In this document: positions 20,805 to 30,818 of the stretch, one piece after another | Layout of the letters: every line of letters begins with the position of its first letter | How positions within the stretch are numbered: position 1 is the first letter of the stretch | The notes under the pieces: model-generated | The model's database searches: none | Seen by the model: only the letters and a program-made list of their open reading frames with translations | Told to the model about the DNA's origin: nothing | Made by a program: the position numbers and the translations under genes | Assembly: GCF_018882155.1 (NCBI RefSeq) | Contig: NZ_JACVPA010000001.1 | Coordinates: forward strand, 1,240,001-1,304,000 | Direction: 5' to 3' | DNA length: 64,000 nucleotides | From: Polynucleobacter nymphae | GTDB lineage: Bacteria; Pseudomonadota; Gammaproteobacteria; Burkholderiales; Burkholderiaceae

Positions 20805-22670
20805 ATGACCACAGCAACTGCCGACCAAATTGATGCGAATGCACCAGCTTACGTAAAAAACAAGCAATTAATTGGGTGGGTTGGTGAAATTGCAGCCCTG
20901 ACTAAGCCAGATGCAATTCATTGGTGTGATGGCTCCCAAGCCGAATATGAGGAACTTTGTGAGCTCTTGGTCAAAGCGGGCGTATTTAAGCGTTTAAACC
21001 CAGCCAAACGAAAAAATTCATTTTTAGCCCTTTCAGATCCTGAAGATGTGGCACGAGTTGAAGACCGTACATTCATTTGCTCTGCTAAAAAAGAGGATGC
21101 CGGCCCCACAAATAATTGGGTGGAGCCAAGTGAAATGCGCGCAACATTACACCCTTTGTTTGATGGCTGTATGCGTGGCAGAACAATGTATGTAGTGCCA
21201 TTCTCCATGGGTCCAATAGGATCTCCCATTGCTCACATTGGTGTGGAGCTCTCTGATAGCCCTTATGTTGCAATTAATATGCGCCTCATGACTCGCATGG
21301 GCAAGGCTGTGATTGATCAGTTGGGCGCTACTGGCGAGTTTGTTCCTTGCATTCATACTGTTGGCAAGCCCTTAGCTGCTGGTGAAAAAGATGTTGCATG
21401 GCCAAACAATAAGAACAAATACATTGTGCACTACCCTGAAACCCGCGAAATCTGGTCATTTGGCTCTGGTTACGGTGGCAATGCATTGTTGGGCAAAAAA
21501 TGTTTTGCGCTGCGCATTGCATCCAATATGGGCCGTGAACAAGGCTGGCTAGCAGAGCACATGTTGATCTTGGGTGTGACCTCGCCTGAGGGAAAGAAAT
21601 ATCACATTGCAGCTGCTTTCCCATCCGCTTGCGGCAAAACCAACTTCTCCATGATGATTCCACCAAAAGGATTTGATGGTTGGAAGGTCACTACTATTGG
21701 CGATGACATTGCATGGATTAAGCCACGCAAAGACCCGGTTACTGGCAAAACCCGTTTGTTTGCAATTAACCCAGAGTCTGGTTACTTCGGCGTTGCGCCT
21801 GGTACAAATCGCCAAACCAATCAAAACTGTATTGATTCTTTGAATCAGGATGTAATTTTTACTAACGTTGGTCTGACTGATGATGGCGATGTTTGGTGGG
21901 AAGGTTTGACAGAAACTCCACCGGCGCACCTAATTGACTGGCAGGGCAAAGACTGGACTCCAGCGGATGGCGCTGCAGGCCGCAAAGCTGCCCATCCAAA
22001 TTCACGCTTTACGGTTGCTGCTACCAATAACCCAGCGGTTGATCCTAAGTGGGATGATCCGGAAGGCGTTCCAATTGATGCATTCTTATTTGGTGGCCGC
22101 CGTTCAAACACCGTACCCTTGGTTAGCGAGGCGCGCGACTGGGTAGAGGGCGTTTACATGGCCGCAACCCTTGGTTCAGAAACCACCGCAGCGATCACTG
22201 GTCAAATTGGTGTCGTGCGTCGCGACCCATTTGCGATGATCGCGTTTGCTGGTTACAACATGAGCGATTACTTTCAGCATTGGCTCAACATCGGCAAGAA
22301 GTTAGAATCCGAAGGCGCTGTTTTGCCCAAGATCTACTGCGTTAACTGGTTCCGCAAAGATGAAAACGGCAAGTTTGTTTGGCCAGGCTTTGGTGAAAAC
22401 ATGCGCGTACTCTCTTGGATTTTGGAGCGCGCTGAAGGCAAAGCAAAGGGCAAAGAAACACCATTTGGTATTTGTCCAGAGTACGCTGATATGCATTGGA
22501 ATGGCCTTGACTATTCGGCTGAGAAATTTGCTCAAGCCATTCGTGTCGCTGTTGATGACTGGAAGAATGAGTTAAAGCTTCACACTGAGTTGTTTGATCA
22601 CCTTGGTGATCGCTTGCCAAAAGAGTTGAAAGAGACTCGCGCCAAGATTGAACAGCGATTAAACGCTTAA
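20805..22670 (+). CDS. pckG: Phosphoenolpyruvate carboxykinase (GTP)
   Basis: A 621-aa GTP-dependent PEPCK, which converts oxaloacetate plus GTP to PEP, CO2 and GDP for gluconeogenesis. The P-loop with the reactive Cys, [13 protein letters not shown], is near residues 275-287, and nucleotide-contact motifs ETTAAITGQ and GFGENMRV lie further on. Length and motifs match the GTP family and not the ATP family. It is monocistronic, with about 88 bp of upstream sequence. Confidence 0.96.
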   Translation: MTTATADQIDANAPAYVKNKQLIGWVGEIAALTKPDAIHWCDGSQAEYEELCELLVKAGVFKRLNPAKRKNSFLALSDPEDVARVEDRTFICSAKKEDAGPTNNWVEPSEMRATLHPLFDGCMRGRTMYVVPFSMGPIGSPIAHIGVELSDSPYVAINMRLMTRMGKAVIDQLGATGEFVPCIHTVGKPLAAGEKDVAWPNNKNKYIVHYPETREIWSFGSGYGGNALLGKKCFALRIASNMGREQGWLAEHMLILGVTSPEGKKYHIAAAFPSACGKTNFSMMIPPKGFDGWKVTTIGDDIAWIKPRKDPVTGKTRLFAINPESGYFGVAPGTNRQTNQNCIDSLNQDVIFTNVGLTDDGDVWWEGLTETPPAHLIDWQGKDWTPADGAAGRKAAHPNSRFTVAATNNPAVDPKWDDPEGVPIDAFLFGGRRSNTVPLVSEARDWVEGVYMAATLGSETTAAITGQIGVVRRDPFAMIAFAGYNMSDYFQHWLNIGKKLESEGAVLPKIYCVNWFRKDENGKFVWPGFGENMRVLSWILERAEGKAKGKETPFGICPEYADMHWNGLDYSAEKFAQAIRVAVDDWKNELKLHTELFDHLGDRLPKELKETRAKIEQRLNA

Positions 22671-22692
22671 GTATTTCATCTAGATTATTCCA

Positions 22693-23919
22693 ATGACCAA
22701 CCCCCAACACCATGAAATAGTGGTGATTGGGGCAGGCATTTGCGGCTCAACAATTGCAAACGAGCTGCTCCTGCGCGGCAAAGCTGTATGCATTGTAGAT
22801 GCCGCATCATCACCCGCCACCGCCTGCTCAAGTCACGCTTATGCCATAGCCCACCCACACATAGGCAAAGGATCTCCACGTTTATTACGCCTAACACGCA
22901 TTGCTTTTTTGTTGGCTGAGGCGAGATGGGGTAATACTTGGAACAAGCATGGCATTTTTCAGCCTACTAAAAAAGACAAGCATTTCGATCAAGTAGAAGT
23001 GGCTAATTATTTAAAGTCATTGGGCCTCGATGAAGACATTGCTATAGCTTTAGATGCTCAGGCGGCCGAAAAAACCTGCGGCATTGGACAAAGCGGAGTA
23101 TGGCTTTCCCGGGGCGCATCTTTAAATATATTTGAGGCAAGCAATACGCTACTGAAAGAGCATGTGCATTTAACTTGTCTGTGGAACACCCGCGTTGCAA
23201 AACTCGAACAAGCCAATGGCCAATGGCTTTTATTGAATCAGGCCAATGAAGCCATTCTTACTGCAGACCAGGTAGTAGTTGCAACAGCTATGGACACCAA
23301 GTCCTTAATGGGCAGCATCGGAATACGATTGCCCCTAAAACCGGTGCGCGGTCAACTGAGTATTTTCTCTATTAAAAAAGATGGTCCTTGGGTGCAAAAA
23401 TTACCGAGCGTTGGGGTATCTGGTGACGGATATTGTCTCCCAGCGCAGCAGCTTGAAGACGGCAGCTATCGTTGGATGGTGGGCTCTAGCTTTGATGAGG
23501 GCGAAGATGATTTGGGCTCAAGAGATAGTAGTGATGCATTTAATCGTGAGCAAGCACAAGGTTTGTTAGCCTATTCTGAGGGAGACCCGGCAGCGCTAAT
23601 CAAGGTCGGTGATTTTGTTGGGGTACGCTGTGTTGCGGGCGACCGTTTACCAATCATTGGCGCGCTTACCCAAAGACCTGGAATCTTTTTAGCTACTGCA
23701 TTAGGCTCACGAGGTATTTTATGGTCAGCGCTCGCTGCTAAGCTGATTACAGCTCAAGTGCTAGGCGATGACTTTGCTTTGCTTGCGCGCTTAGGTTTTG
23801 CTGCAGATTTAGTTGCAGCACTAGCGCCCGCCCGTTTCTTTGCTGGAGCTTTGGCTGCACCGGCAGCCTTAGCCTCAAACTCAAAACCAATTTTTCCATC
23901 AGCACCCAAGGCTAAATAG
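22693..23919 (+). CDS. FAD-dependent oxidoreductase, stand-alone MnmC C-terminal domain (MnmC2-like)
   Basis: A 408-aa DAO-fold flavoprotein with the FAD loop VIGAGICGSTIANEL at residues 10-24, a second motif GDRLPIIGAL near 316 and the terminal ATALGSRGILWSALAA near 335-350, closest in pattern to the oxidoreductase half of bifunctional MnmC. That half converts cmnm5U34 to nm5U34 in tRNA. The N-terminal methyltransferase half is absent. The natural family end (ALAPARF) lies near residue 375; the remaining 30 or so residues are read antisense through the end of topB. Neighbouring mnmE and mnmG support a tRNA role. Confidence 0.75.
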   Translation: MTNPQHHEIVVIGAGICGSTIANELLLRGKAVCIVDAASSPATACSSHAYAIAHPHIGKGSPRLLRLTRIAFLLAEARWGNTWNKHGIFQPTKKDKHFDQVEVANYLKSLGLDEDIAIALDAQAAEKTCGIGQSGVWLSRGASLNIFEASNTLLKEHVHLTCLWNTRVAKLEQANGQWLLLNQANEAILTADQVVVATAMDTKSLMGSIGIRLPLKPVRGQLSIFSIKKDGPWVQKLPSVGVSGDGYCLPAQQLEDGSYRWMVGSSFDEGEDDLGSRDSSDAFNREQAQGLLAYSEGDPAALIKVGDFVGVRCVAGDRLPIIGALTQRPGIFLATALGSRGILWSALAAKLITAQVLGDDFALLARLGFAADLVAALAPARFFAGALAAPAALASNSKPIFPSAPKAK

Positions 23920-26417
23920 GCCTTAAAGCCACGCCCAGTTCGGTTTGATTTGAAGTTGGTTAAGAGATCAGTCTTGCCTTCTTTCAGCAGCTTTTGCACC
24001 TGCTCAGCAGAAATTTCTTGTTGCAAAACAACTTTGCCCGTTTTGAAATCACAGGTTTTGCTTGGCCCTGTATTGTTTTCGCAAAGATAGCGCATACCAT
24101 CTTCGTATATGGCGCCAGAACATTTTGGACAAACGCCCAAGGCTTGACGACCTGTGAAATCGATTGCCTCAGTTTCTTCATCTTGAGAATTACCAAAATC
24201 AAACTCGAGTTTGAAACCTGCATTTGGATAGTCCTTATCATCTTCCGGAATTTCACTTAACTTAATGATGGCTGCAAATGGCCGACCTATTTTGCTGCGG
24301 AAGCCCTGTAGTGGGCCGATTGTTTTTTCGCGCAGCAACTCTTCCACTTCAGGATATTCAAATGCGCGTCCACCAGGAGTTTTGCTGATGGTAAAGCCGC
24401 ATTTTTCACAGGCAAAGCGACGATAGTTTTCTTTCACCGAGCCCTTACAGTGCGGGCATGGCGTGGTCATCGTGGCATAGTCACCCGGAATAGTATCGCT
24501 GTCATACTCCTTGGCGCGCTTGACGATGCGCTGCGTCATCTGCGCAATTTCTTGCATGAAGGTGTCGCGATTCATTTTGCCCTGCTCAATCAAAGAGAGC
24601 TTGTTTTCCCAATTACCAGTTAAATCAGGGCGCGTTAATTCTTCAACATCTAGCCCACGCAATAAAGTCATTAATTGAAAAGCTTTTGCTGTGGGAATCA
24701 GCTCACGTGCTTCGCGCACGATGTATCTTTCGGCGAGTAATCCCTCAATGATGGCCGCGCGCGTTGCAGGCGTTCCTAGACCTTTTTCTGCCATAGCTTC
24801 GCGCATATCGTCATCATCAACCCACCTGCCAGCACTTTCCATTGCAGAAAGTAATGTTGCTTCGGTATAGCGCGCAGGCGGTTTAGTTTTTAATGGCACC
24901 ACAGCAATTGATTCGTTTTGAACGGTTTCGCCCTCTTTCACCGCTACAAGCTCATCGTCAGCTTGATTTGATTTGCCATAGACAGTAAGCCAGCCGGGAT
25001 TAATGAGGACACGACCCTCGGTTTTGAAGTGGTGGCCCAAAACTTCAGTAATGCGGGTGGTGACTCGGAATTCGGCAGCCGGATAAAAGACGGCCAAGAA
25101 ACGACGGACTACTAAGTCGTATAACTTTGCTTCTGGCTCACTTAAAGTCTTTGGAGTTTCCAGAGTTGGAATGATTGCAAAGTGATCAGAAATTTTTGAA
25201 TTATCAAAGATGCGTTTGTTTGGCTTGATCCAGCCATAACCAGCTTTTGCTTTTGGATCCTTCGGGTCACCCTTCAAAATCTGTTTGGCAAAGGCGCGAT
25301 AGTCTTGTGATTTCTCAGCAAGAATTTCCATGGTTTGTTTAACAGTATCTAGATAGTCCTCTGGAAGCGCTTTTGCATCAGTACGGGGATAAGTTAAAAC
25401 CTTGTGACGTTCATAAAGTGCCTGTGCAAGACCCAAAGTATTTTTTGCAGAAAAGCCAAAGCGGGCATTTGCTTCACGTTGCAAGCTGGTTAAGTCAAAA
25501 AGTTGCGGGGCAAGTTGGGTTGCTGGCTTCGCTTCCTCTGTAACACTTGCTTTTTTATCCCGACATGCTGCAACAATGCTTTGTGCTGCAGCTTCGCTCC
25601 AAAGACGGTTTTCACGAGCATCGGGTTCTGTAACATCTTTTTTAAATTTGGGGTCAAACCAGCGGCCCTCATAAACCCCTGCGGCAGCAATAAACTCAGC
25701 CTTTACTTCCCAATAATCTTTGGAAATAAACTTACGAATCAGTTCTTCACGCTCCACCACAATTGAGAGCGTCGGTGTTTGAACGCGACCCACAGTGGTC
25801 AAGAAGAAGCCGCCACTCTTACTGTTAAATGCGGTCATAGCACGCGTGCCATTAATGCCAACCAACCAGTCAGCCTCTGAGCGGCAACGGGCTGCATCAG
25901 CTAGCGGTTGCATATCTTCATCGGCGCGTAAGTTTGCAAAGCCATCACGTATTGCTGATGGAGTCATTGACTGCAGCCATAAACGCTTGATACCTTGTGA
26001 TGCTTTTGCATGCTGTGTAATTAAACGAAAGATTAGCTCGCCTTCGCGTCCCGCGTCACAGGCATTAATCAAAGAGGTGATGTCTTTGCGTTTAATGAGT
26101 TTTTGCAATACTTTCAGGCGCGATTCTGTTTTGACAATTGGTCGCAAATCAAAATAAGGGGGAACTACAGGTAAGTTAGCAAAAGACCATTTGCCACGTT
26201 TAACGTCATATTCTTCTGGGGCTGCGATTTCTAAGAGATGGCCAACCGCAGATGAGATTACAAAGTCGTCGTTCTCAAAATAGTCCTCGTGCTTAGTAAA
26301 GCCGCCTAGAGCCTTAGCAATGTCATTAGCTACCGAAGGTTTCTCGGCAATGACAAGGGTCTTGGGATGATCCGTAGATGAGGTCTTGGAGCTGCTTTTG
26401 GTAGATGCTTTAGCCAC
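23754..26417 (-). CDS. topB: DNA topoisomerase III
   Basis: An 887-aa type IA topoisomerase. It starts with a Ser/Thr/Lys-rich leader, then the TOPRIM motif LVIAEKPSVANDIAKALGG near residue 21 and DAGREGEL near 119-126. The catalytic Tyr is in VLTYPRTD near 343. C-terminal zinc motifs CPHCKGSVKENYRRFACEKC and CPKCSGAIYEDGMRYLC follow, and the protein ends in an Ala/Lys-rich basic tail. The last 166 bp overlap the convergent flavoprotein gene; the overlap is confined to the low-complexity tail. Confidence 0.92.
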   Translation of the reverse strand: MAKASTKSSSKTSSTDHPKTLVIAEKPSVANDIAKALGGFTKHEDYFENDDFVISSAVGHLLEIAAPEEYDVKRGKWSFANLPVVPPYFDLRPIVKTESRLKVLQKLIKRKDITSLINACDAGREGELIFRLITQHAKASQGIKRLWLQSMTPSAIRDGFANLRADEDMQPLADAARCRSEADWLVGINGTRAMTAFNSKSGGFFLTTVGRVQTPTLSIVVEREELIRKFISKDYWEVKAEFIAAAGVYEGRWFDPKFKKDVTEPDARENRLWSEAAAQSIVAACRDKKASVTEEAKPATQLAPQLFDLTSLQREANARFGFSAKNTLGLAQALYERHKVLTYPRTDAKALPEDYLDTVKQTMEILAEKSQDYRAFAKQILKGDPKDPKAKAGYGWIKPNKRIFDNSKISDHFAIIPTLETPKTLSEPEAKLYDLVVRRFLAVFYPAAEFRVTTRITEVLGHHFKTEGRVLINPGWLTVYGKSNQADDELVAVKEGETVQNESIAVVPLKTKPPARYTEATLLSAMESAGRWVDDDDMREAMAEKGLGTPATRAAIIEGLLAERYIVREARELIPTAKAFQLMTLLRGLDVEELTRPDLTGNWENKLSLIEQGKMNRDTFMQEIAQMTQRIVKRAKEYDSDTIPGDYATMTTPCPHCKGSVKENYRRFACEKCGFTISKTPGGRAFEYPEVEELLREKTIGPLQGFRSKIGRPFAAIIKLSEIPEDDKDYPNAGFKLEFDFGNSQDEETEAIDFTGRQALGVCPKCSGAIYEDGMRYLCENNTGPSKTCDFKTGKVVLQQEISAEQVQKLLKEGKTDLLTNFKSNRTGRGFKAYLALGADGKIGFEFEAKAAGAAKAPAKKRAGASAATKSAAKPKRASKAKSSPST

Positions 26418-26639
26418 GCGTTTGCCTAAATTTGAGCCTGAAATGATGTTTCTAATAAGGAAAAAGGATGAACAATTTAAACCAAATCAGGGTTTGGTCA
26501 ATTGCTTACCCCTTTTTTATTATTAACCGATAAATTGGGAAAAGTCCAAAAGGGCCGCTTTTTCGATAAGTAAGGGGGCGTTTTTTGGACTGTTTATGGG
26601 TAAAAAGTAGCATTTAAACCCTTTTAAATAGGGGTTTTC
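26418..26639. other. Intergenic region with two inverted repeats (topB-dprA)
   Basis: The gap contains an AT-rich inverted repeat at about 26616-26637 (AAACCC ... GGGTTT), positioned as a terminator for dprA. A larger imperfect inverted repeat with arms GTCCAAAA and TTTTTTGGAC spans about 26545-26591. No convincing gene is present. Confidence 0.45.
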
Positions 26640-27314
26640 TCAAAAAACCAACTCTTCTAGAACATCTTGGGGGTTGCGCACCAGTTTTGCGCCCTGCTGA
26701 ATGAGAAGGTGGCAGCCACTAGAAAATGGGTACTGAATCGATCCTGGCACGGCAAAAACCTCCCTACCCAGCTCTGCCGCAAGCCTTGCGGTAATAAGAG
26801 AGCCCGATCTTTCGGCCGCCTCAATCACCACTACACCAATCGATAGCGCTGCAATCAGTCGATTACGCCTAGGGAAGTGACATGCTTGTGGTGGCGCCCC
26901 CAAAGGGAGTTCAGAGACTAAAAGCCCTTGCTTTCGAATATTTTTGGCTAAATCGAGATGTTCTTTGGGGTAAATCACATCCACACCAGCCCCACAGACT
27001 GCCATCGTGAAGTGCTTGGGGCCAAGCTTGAGGGTTGCTTGATGAGCAGCTCCATCAACGCCTCTCGCAAGCCCTGAGACGATTAGTAAACCTGCTCGTG
27101 AGAGCCCTTTGGCAAAAGCAGCCGCATTTTCAAGGCCTTCCATGCTAGCTTTGCGTGAGCCCACGATTGCGACCATGGGAATTTTTAGCAATTTAAGATC
27201 CCCGTCTATATAGAGACGCTCGGGCGGATCATATAAGTCATTAAACCGGCAGGGGTAGTTTTTATCACCCTTAGCAAGGCAAGTGATTTGATTTGGTTTT
27301 GGGGGTGGGGGCAT
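26640..27314 (-). CDS. dprA: DNA-processing protein DprA, Rossmann core only
   Basis: A 224-aa protein consisting of the DprA/Smf Rossmann-like core: VAIVGSRKASMEG near residue 48, SGLARGVDGAAH near 80, FPRRNRLIAALS near 147 and GSLITARLAAELGREVFAVPG near 171-191. DprA loads RecA on incoming single-stranded DNA during transformation. Typical proteins are 300-380 aa with an N-terminal SAM domain and a C-terminal winged helix; both are missing here. The sequence upstream of the start does not encode the missing domain in any frame I could follow. Confidence 0.85.
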   Translation of the reverse strand: MPPPPKPNQITCLAKGDKNYPCRFNDLYDPPERLYIDGDLKLLKIPMVAIVGSRKASMEGLENAAAFAKGLSRAGLLIVSGLARGVDGAAHQATLKLGPKHFTMAVCGAGVDVIYPKEHLDLAKNIRKQGLLVSELPLGAPPQACHFPRRNRLIAALSIGVVVIEAAERSGSLITARLAAELGREVFAVPGSIQYPFSSGCHLLIQQGAKLVRNPQDVLEELVF

Positions 27315-27385
27315 TCAAAGATTTTGATCTTTAGGGGAATTTCAGCAATCAGGACATACTGATTGCTCTGTTGGATAATTCTTCT

Positions 27386-27901
27386 ATGGCTTTGTTAAAC
27401 GTCCTTTGTTACCCAGATCCGCGCTTGCATAAGGTTGCTAAACCTGTAGCGCAAGTGGATGCGCGCATTCAAAAAATAGTCGCCGATATGGCCGACACCA
27501 TGTATGAGGCTCCAGGAGTTGGCTTAGCTGCAACACAGGTTGATATTCATGAGCGAATTGTTGTTATCGATATATCTGATGAGCAAAATAACTTGATGGT
27601 TTTCATAAACCCAGAAATTATTTGGTCAAGCCCTGAGAAAAAGTCTTGGCGCGAGGGCTGTCTTTCAGTGCCCGAGTTTTATGATGAAGTTGAAAGAGCT
27701 GCACAAGTTCGAGTAAAGGCTTTAGATGCGGATGGTAAAGAGTTCGAGCTTGATGCGGATGGCTTGTTGGCAGTTTGTTTGCAGCATGAGATTGACCATT
27801 TACAGGGAAAGGTATTTGTTGCGTATTTATCGATACTCAAACGAACACGAATTTCACAAAAACTTAAAAAGCGTGCCAAAGAGTTAGTGGGTGAGCGCTA
27901 G
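27386..27901 (+). CDS. def: Peptide deformylase
   Basis: A 171-aa metalloenzyme that removes the formyl group from nascent proteins. All three active-site motifs are present: [15 protein letters not shown] with the metal-binding Cys, and [10 protein letters not shown] with HExxH. The start is taken as ATG 27386 ([14 protein letters not shown]), five codons inside an upstream TTG, because it matches the family N terminus. It is divergent from dprA and 9 bp before fmt, the classic def-fmt-rsmB order. Confidence 0.96.
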   Translation: MALLNVLCYPDPRLHKVAKPVAQVDARIQKIVADMADTMYEAPGVGLAATQVDIHERIVVIDISDEQNNLMVFINPEIIWSSPEKKSWREGCLSVPEFYDEVERAAQVRVKALDADGKEFELDADGLLAVCLQHEIDHLQGKVFVAYLSILKRTRISQKLKKRAKELVGER

Positions 27902-27910
27902 GCGCCGCTG

Positions 27911-28906
27911 ATGAAAATTGTATTTGCTGGAACTCCCGAGTTTGCTGCGCAAGCAATGCGCGCAATTGATGGTGCAGGTCATGAAATTGTTCTGGCGCTT
28001 ACCCAGCCAGATCGTAGGGCTGGACGGGGGATGCACTTGCAGGCTAGCCCCGTTAAAGAGTTTGCATTGGAAAAAAATATTCCCGTGCTGCAACCAGAAA
28101 CACTCAAGCGCGATAGTAGCGACCCCCAAAAGCAAATCCAAGCTCAAGAGGCACATGCGCAATTATCTGCAATAGATTTTGATGCTATGGTGGTAGCTGC
28201 CTACGGACTCATCTTGCCACAAGACATTTTAGATATTGCACAGCAGCCAGGAAGGCATGGTAGTTTCAATATTCATGCATCCTTATTGCCACGTTGGCGT
28301 GGTGCTGCACCGATACAGCGAGCGATCGAAGCGGGCGATTCAAAAACAGGCATTTGTATTATGCAAATGGACGCCGGTCTCGATACGGGCGACACGGTGT
28401 TTATTGGTGAGCTTGAAATTACGCCCGAAGAAACAAGCAGCACCTTGAACCATCGATTGGCAAAATTAGGCGCCCAATCAATGATTGAGACGCTAAATCG
28501 TTTGCAAGGAGGCAAGGGCTTAGTTCGGACCCCGCAAGAAGCAGAGGGCATAACTTATGCGGAAAAAATATTAAAGAGCGAAGCAGAAATCGACTGGAAT
28601 CTAAGCGCTCAAGAAATTGATCGAAAGATTCGGGCTTTTAACCCCTTTCCTGGGGCTACTAGCAACGCTGAAGAGGCGTCGATGAAATTTTGGAGCTCTC
28701 GCATTCCAAAAGTAGACGCCTGTAGCAAAGCTGGGCGCCCCGGAGAATTATTGGGGCTCAGCGAGGAGGGCATTTATATTCAGTGCGGCAAGGATGCTAT
28801 AGAAATTTTAGAGATGCAAAAGCCTGGCGGTAAGAAAATGAATGCCAAGCTTTGCTTGCAGTCGCTTGCTTACCGTGAACAAGTATTACGCTTTCAAGCA
28901 AAATAA
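27911..28906 (+). CDS. fmt: Methionyl-tRNA formyltransferase
   Basis: At 331 aa this has the usual length. It transfers formyl from 10-formyl-THF to initiator Met-tRNA. The catalytic region FNIHASLLPRWRGAAPIQRA lies near residues 117-136 (His and the SLLPxWRGAAPI signature), and the N terminus MKIVFAGTPEFA is typical. It lies between def and rsmB. Confidence 0.97.
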   Translation: MKIVFAGTPEFAAQAMRAIDGAGHEIVLALTQPDRRAGRGMHLQASPVKEFALEKNIPVLQPETLKRDSSDPQKQIQAQEAHAQLSAIDFDAMVVAAYGLILPQDILDIAQQPGRHGSFNIHASLLPRWRGAAPIQRAIEAGDSKTGICIMQMDAGLDTGDTVFIGELEITPEETSSTLNHRLAKLGAQSMIETLNRLQGGKGLVRTPQEAEGITYAEKILKSEAEIDWNLSAQEIDRKIRAFNPFPGATSNAEEASMKFWSSRIPKVDACSKAGRPGELLGLSEEGIYIQCGKDAIEILEMQKPGGKKMNAKLCLQSLAYREQVLRFQAK

Positions 28907-28923
28907 ACCAACACTAAATTAAT

Positions 28924-30240
28924 TTGACTGATAAAAAAACGCCGCACAGCTTGCCCCTTTCTGAAGCTATCAGCATTACTGCTCAGGCCGTTGGTGAAGT
29001 AATGAGTGGCAGGTCACTGACGGAAGTTCTAGATCAATTAGAGCCGCATGAGCGCCCTATTGTGCAGAGCTTAAGTTTTGACGCTTTGCGCAAATGGGTT
29101 CGATCACATGAGTTAATCAAAGAATTTATTCCAAAGAATCCTCCGCCAGAAGTCGATCATTTATTGAGCGTTGCTATTGCTCTGTTTCTAAATGAAAACG
29201 CAGATGGCAAAGGCTATGCAGCCCATACCATTGTTGACCAAGCTGTAAGCGCTTGCGCCAACTACGATAAGACAATGTATGCCAAAGGCTTAGTGAATGC
29301 AGTACTTCGTAAGGTAAGTCTTATTGTTCAGCCGCCAGAGGGCGAGCCCCGCTTTCCTCCAGACCCCATTCCAATGTTCGTTCCATCTTGGTGGCGCGCC
29401 AACTTAAAACGGCATTACTCGAAGGCCTGGCAATCTATTTTATTTGCACAAGCAAAACGGGCGCCATTAATTTTGCGCATCAATCAAAAACAATATTCAC
29501 GTGATCAATATCAAACTTTATTAAGCGAGCTTGGAATAGCGTCCACTCCAATTGAAGATGTGGCTGGGGTTAAATTGTCATCCGCTTTGTTGTTGTCTAA
29601 CCCGGTTCCCGTTTCAGATCTACCAGGTTTTTATAGTGGCGCGGCATCGGTTCAAGATGCTGGAGCGCAGATAGCAGCGCTCCTCTTAAACCCTCAGTCA
29701 GGCGAACGAATCTTAGATGCTTGTGCGGCTCCCGGCGGCAAGACTGCCCATTTGCTAGAGCTAGCTAATTGTGAGATGGTGGCTTTAGAACTCGACGGTG
29801 ATCGTCTGAGCAAAATTGGCGGTAATTTAGACCGCTTGCGTTTGCATTCTGACAAAGTGCAGGTACTTCGGGGCGACGCTTCAAAAGCATCTTGGTGGGA
29901 TGGCATCCCTTTTGACAAAATTTTGCTTGATGCGCCATGTTCCGCCTCAGGTATTGTGGCCAGACACCCAGATATCCCATTTTTAAGGCGTGAGGCCGAT
30001 ATCAAGTCCTTGCAACAGAAGCAACGCGGCATTCTGGAGCAGGCCTGGAAAATGTTGAAAGCTGAAGGACTGCTACTCTACGTCACTTGCTCGGTATTTC
30101 CTGAGGAGGGGGAGGAGCAAGCAATTTGGTTTGCTGCCGAGCATGGCAATGCGGTACGATTAGGCGCTCCAGGGCAGATCCTGCCAACAGACGTAAGCGA
30201 CGGTTTTTACTATGCTTTGTTTAAGAAAAATGGGCCATGA
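28924..30240 (+). CDS. rsmB: 16S rRNA (cytosine967-C5)-methyltransferase RsmB
   Basis: A 438-aa protein with the N-terminal NusB-like RNA-binding domain (about 1-145) and the C-terminal SAM-dependent m5C methyltransferase domain: DACAAPGGKTAHLLEL near residue 263, DAPCSASG near 338 and the nucleophile region TCSVFPEE near 388. The start is a TTG at 28924. It ends with a 4-bp overlap with the DUF4390 gene. Confidence 0.95.
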   Translation: MTDKKTPHSLPLSEAISITAQAVGEVMSGRSLTEVLDQLEPHERPIVQSLSFDALRKWVRSHELIKEFIPKNPPPEVDHLLSVAIALFLNENADGKGYAAHTIVDQAVSACANYDKTMYAKGLVNAVLRKVSLIVQPPEGEPRFPPDPIPMFVPSWWRANLKRHYSKAWQSILFAQAKRAPLILRINQKQYSRDQYQTLLSELGIASTPIEDVAGVKLSSALLLSNPVPVSDLPGFYSGAASVQDAGAQIAALLLNPQSGERILDACAAPGGKTAHLLELANCEMVALELDGDRLSKIGGNLDRLRLHSDKVQVLRGDASKASWWDGIPFDKILLDAPCSASGIVARHPDIPFLRREADIKSLQQKQRGILEQAWKMLKAEGLLLYVTCSVFPEEGEEQAIWFAAEHGNAVRLGAPGQILPTDVSDGFYYALFKKNGP

Positions 30241-30818
30241 GCCAAAGAATTAAACAATTCATCTTTTTATGCTTGATGGCGTTGAGTGTGTTTTCAACAA
30301 GCGCAAGCGCAGAAGGAATTAAGATCAAATCCTTTGAGTTGGAGAGGGTTGATAGCGACTGGCTTTTGAATGCCACTTTTCAGATTGAGCTTTCCCCCGG
30401 TCTCGAGGATGCAGTTCAAAAGGGGGTGGTGCTCTACTTTCAAACAGAGTTTGATTTAACGCGCTCGCGTTGGTATTGGTTTGATGAGAAACCCGCGCTT
30501 GCCCAGAGACAAACCCGCCTCTCTTATCAACCCCTAACGCAACAATATCGAATTGCTTCAGAGGGCTTCACATTCTCTGCGCAAACGATTTCAGAAGCGT
30601 TACAAGCAGTTGGCAGTATTGGTGGTTGGGACGTGATTGATAATCGTCAGCTCGATGCAGGTAAGTCATATACGGCCTCCTTGCGGATGAGTTTAGATTT
30701 GAGCAAGCTACCCAAGCCATTCCAGGTGAATGCCTTAAATAATCGTGATTGGAATGTTTCTAGCGATTGGTTGCGCATCCCATTTTCACCAACTGGCCCG
30801 ACACTCATTAAGCGATGA
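30237..30818 (+). CDS. DUF4390 exported protein
   Basis: A 193-aa protein with a Sec signal peptide (cleavage near ASA-EG, residue 29) and the DUF4390 pattern: IKIKSFELERVDSDWLLNA, then LEDAVQKGVVLYF and SRWYWFDEKPA. The function is unknown. The family occurs between rsmB and ntrY in many Betaproteobacteria, and here it overlaps both genes by 4 bp. It probably acts in the periplasm alongside the sensor kinase that follows, which is inference. Confidence 0.85.
   Translation: MSQRIKQFIFLCLMALSVFSTSASAEGIKIKSFELERVDSDWLLNATFQIELSPGLEDAVQKGVVLYFQTEFDLTRSRWYWFDEKPALAQRQTRLSYQPLTQQYRIASEGFTFSAQTISEALQAVGSIGGWDVIDNRQLDAGKSYTASLRMSLDLSKLPKPFQVNALNNRDWNVSSDWLRIPFSPTGPTLIKR

Noticed and set aside
20918..22713. 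Many minus-strand ORFs opposite pckG
   Set aside because: They arise from codon bias of the long pckG gene; none has a family signature.
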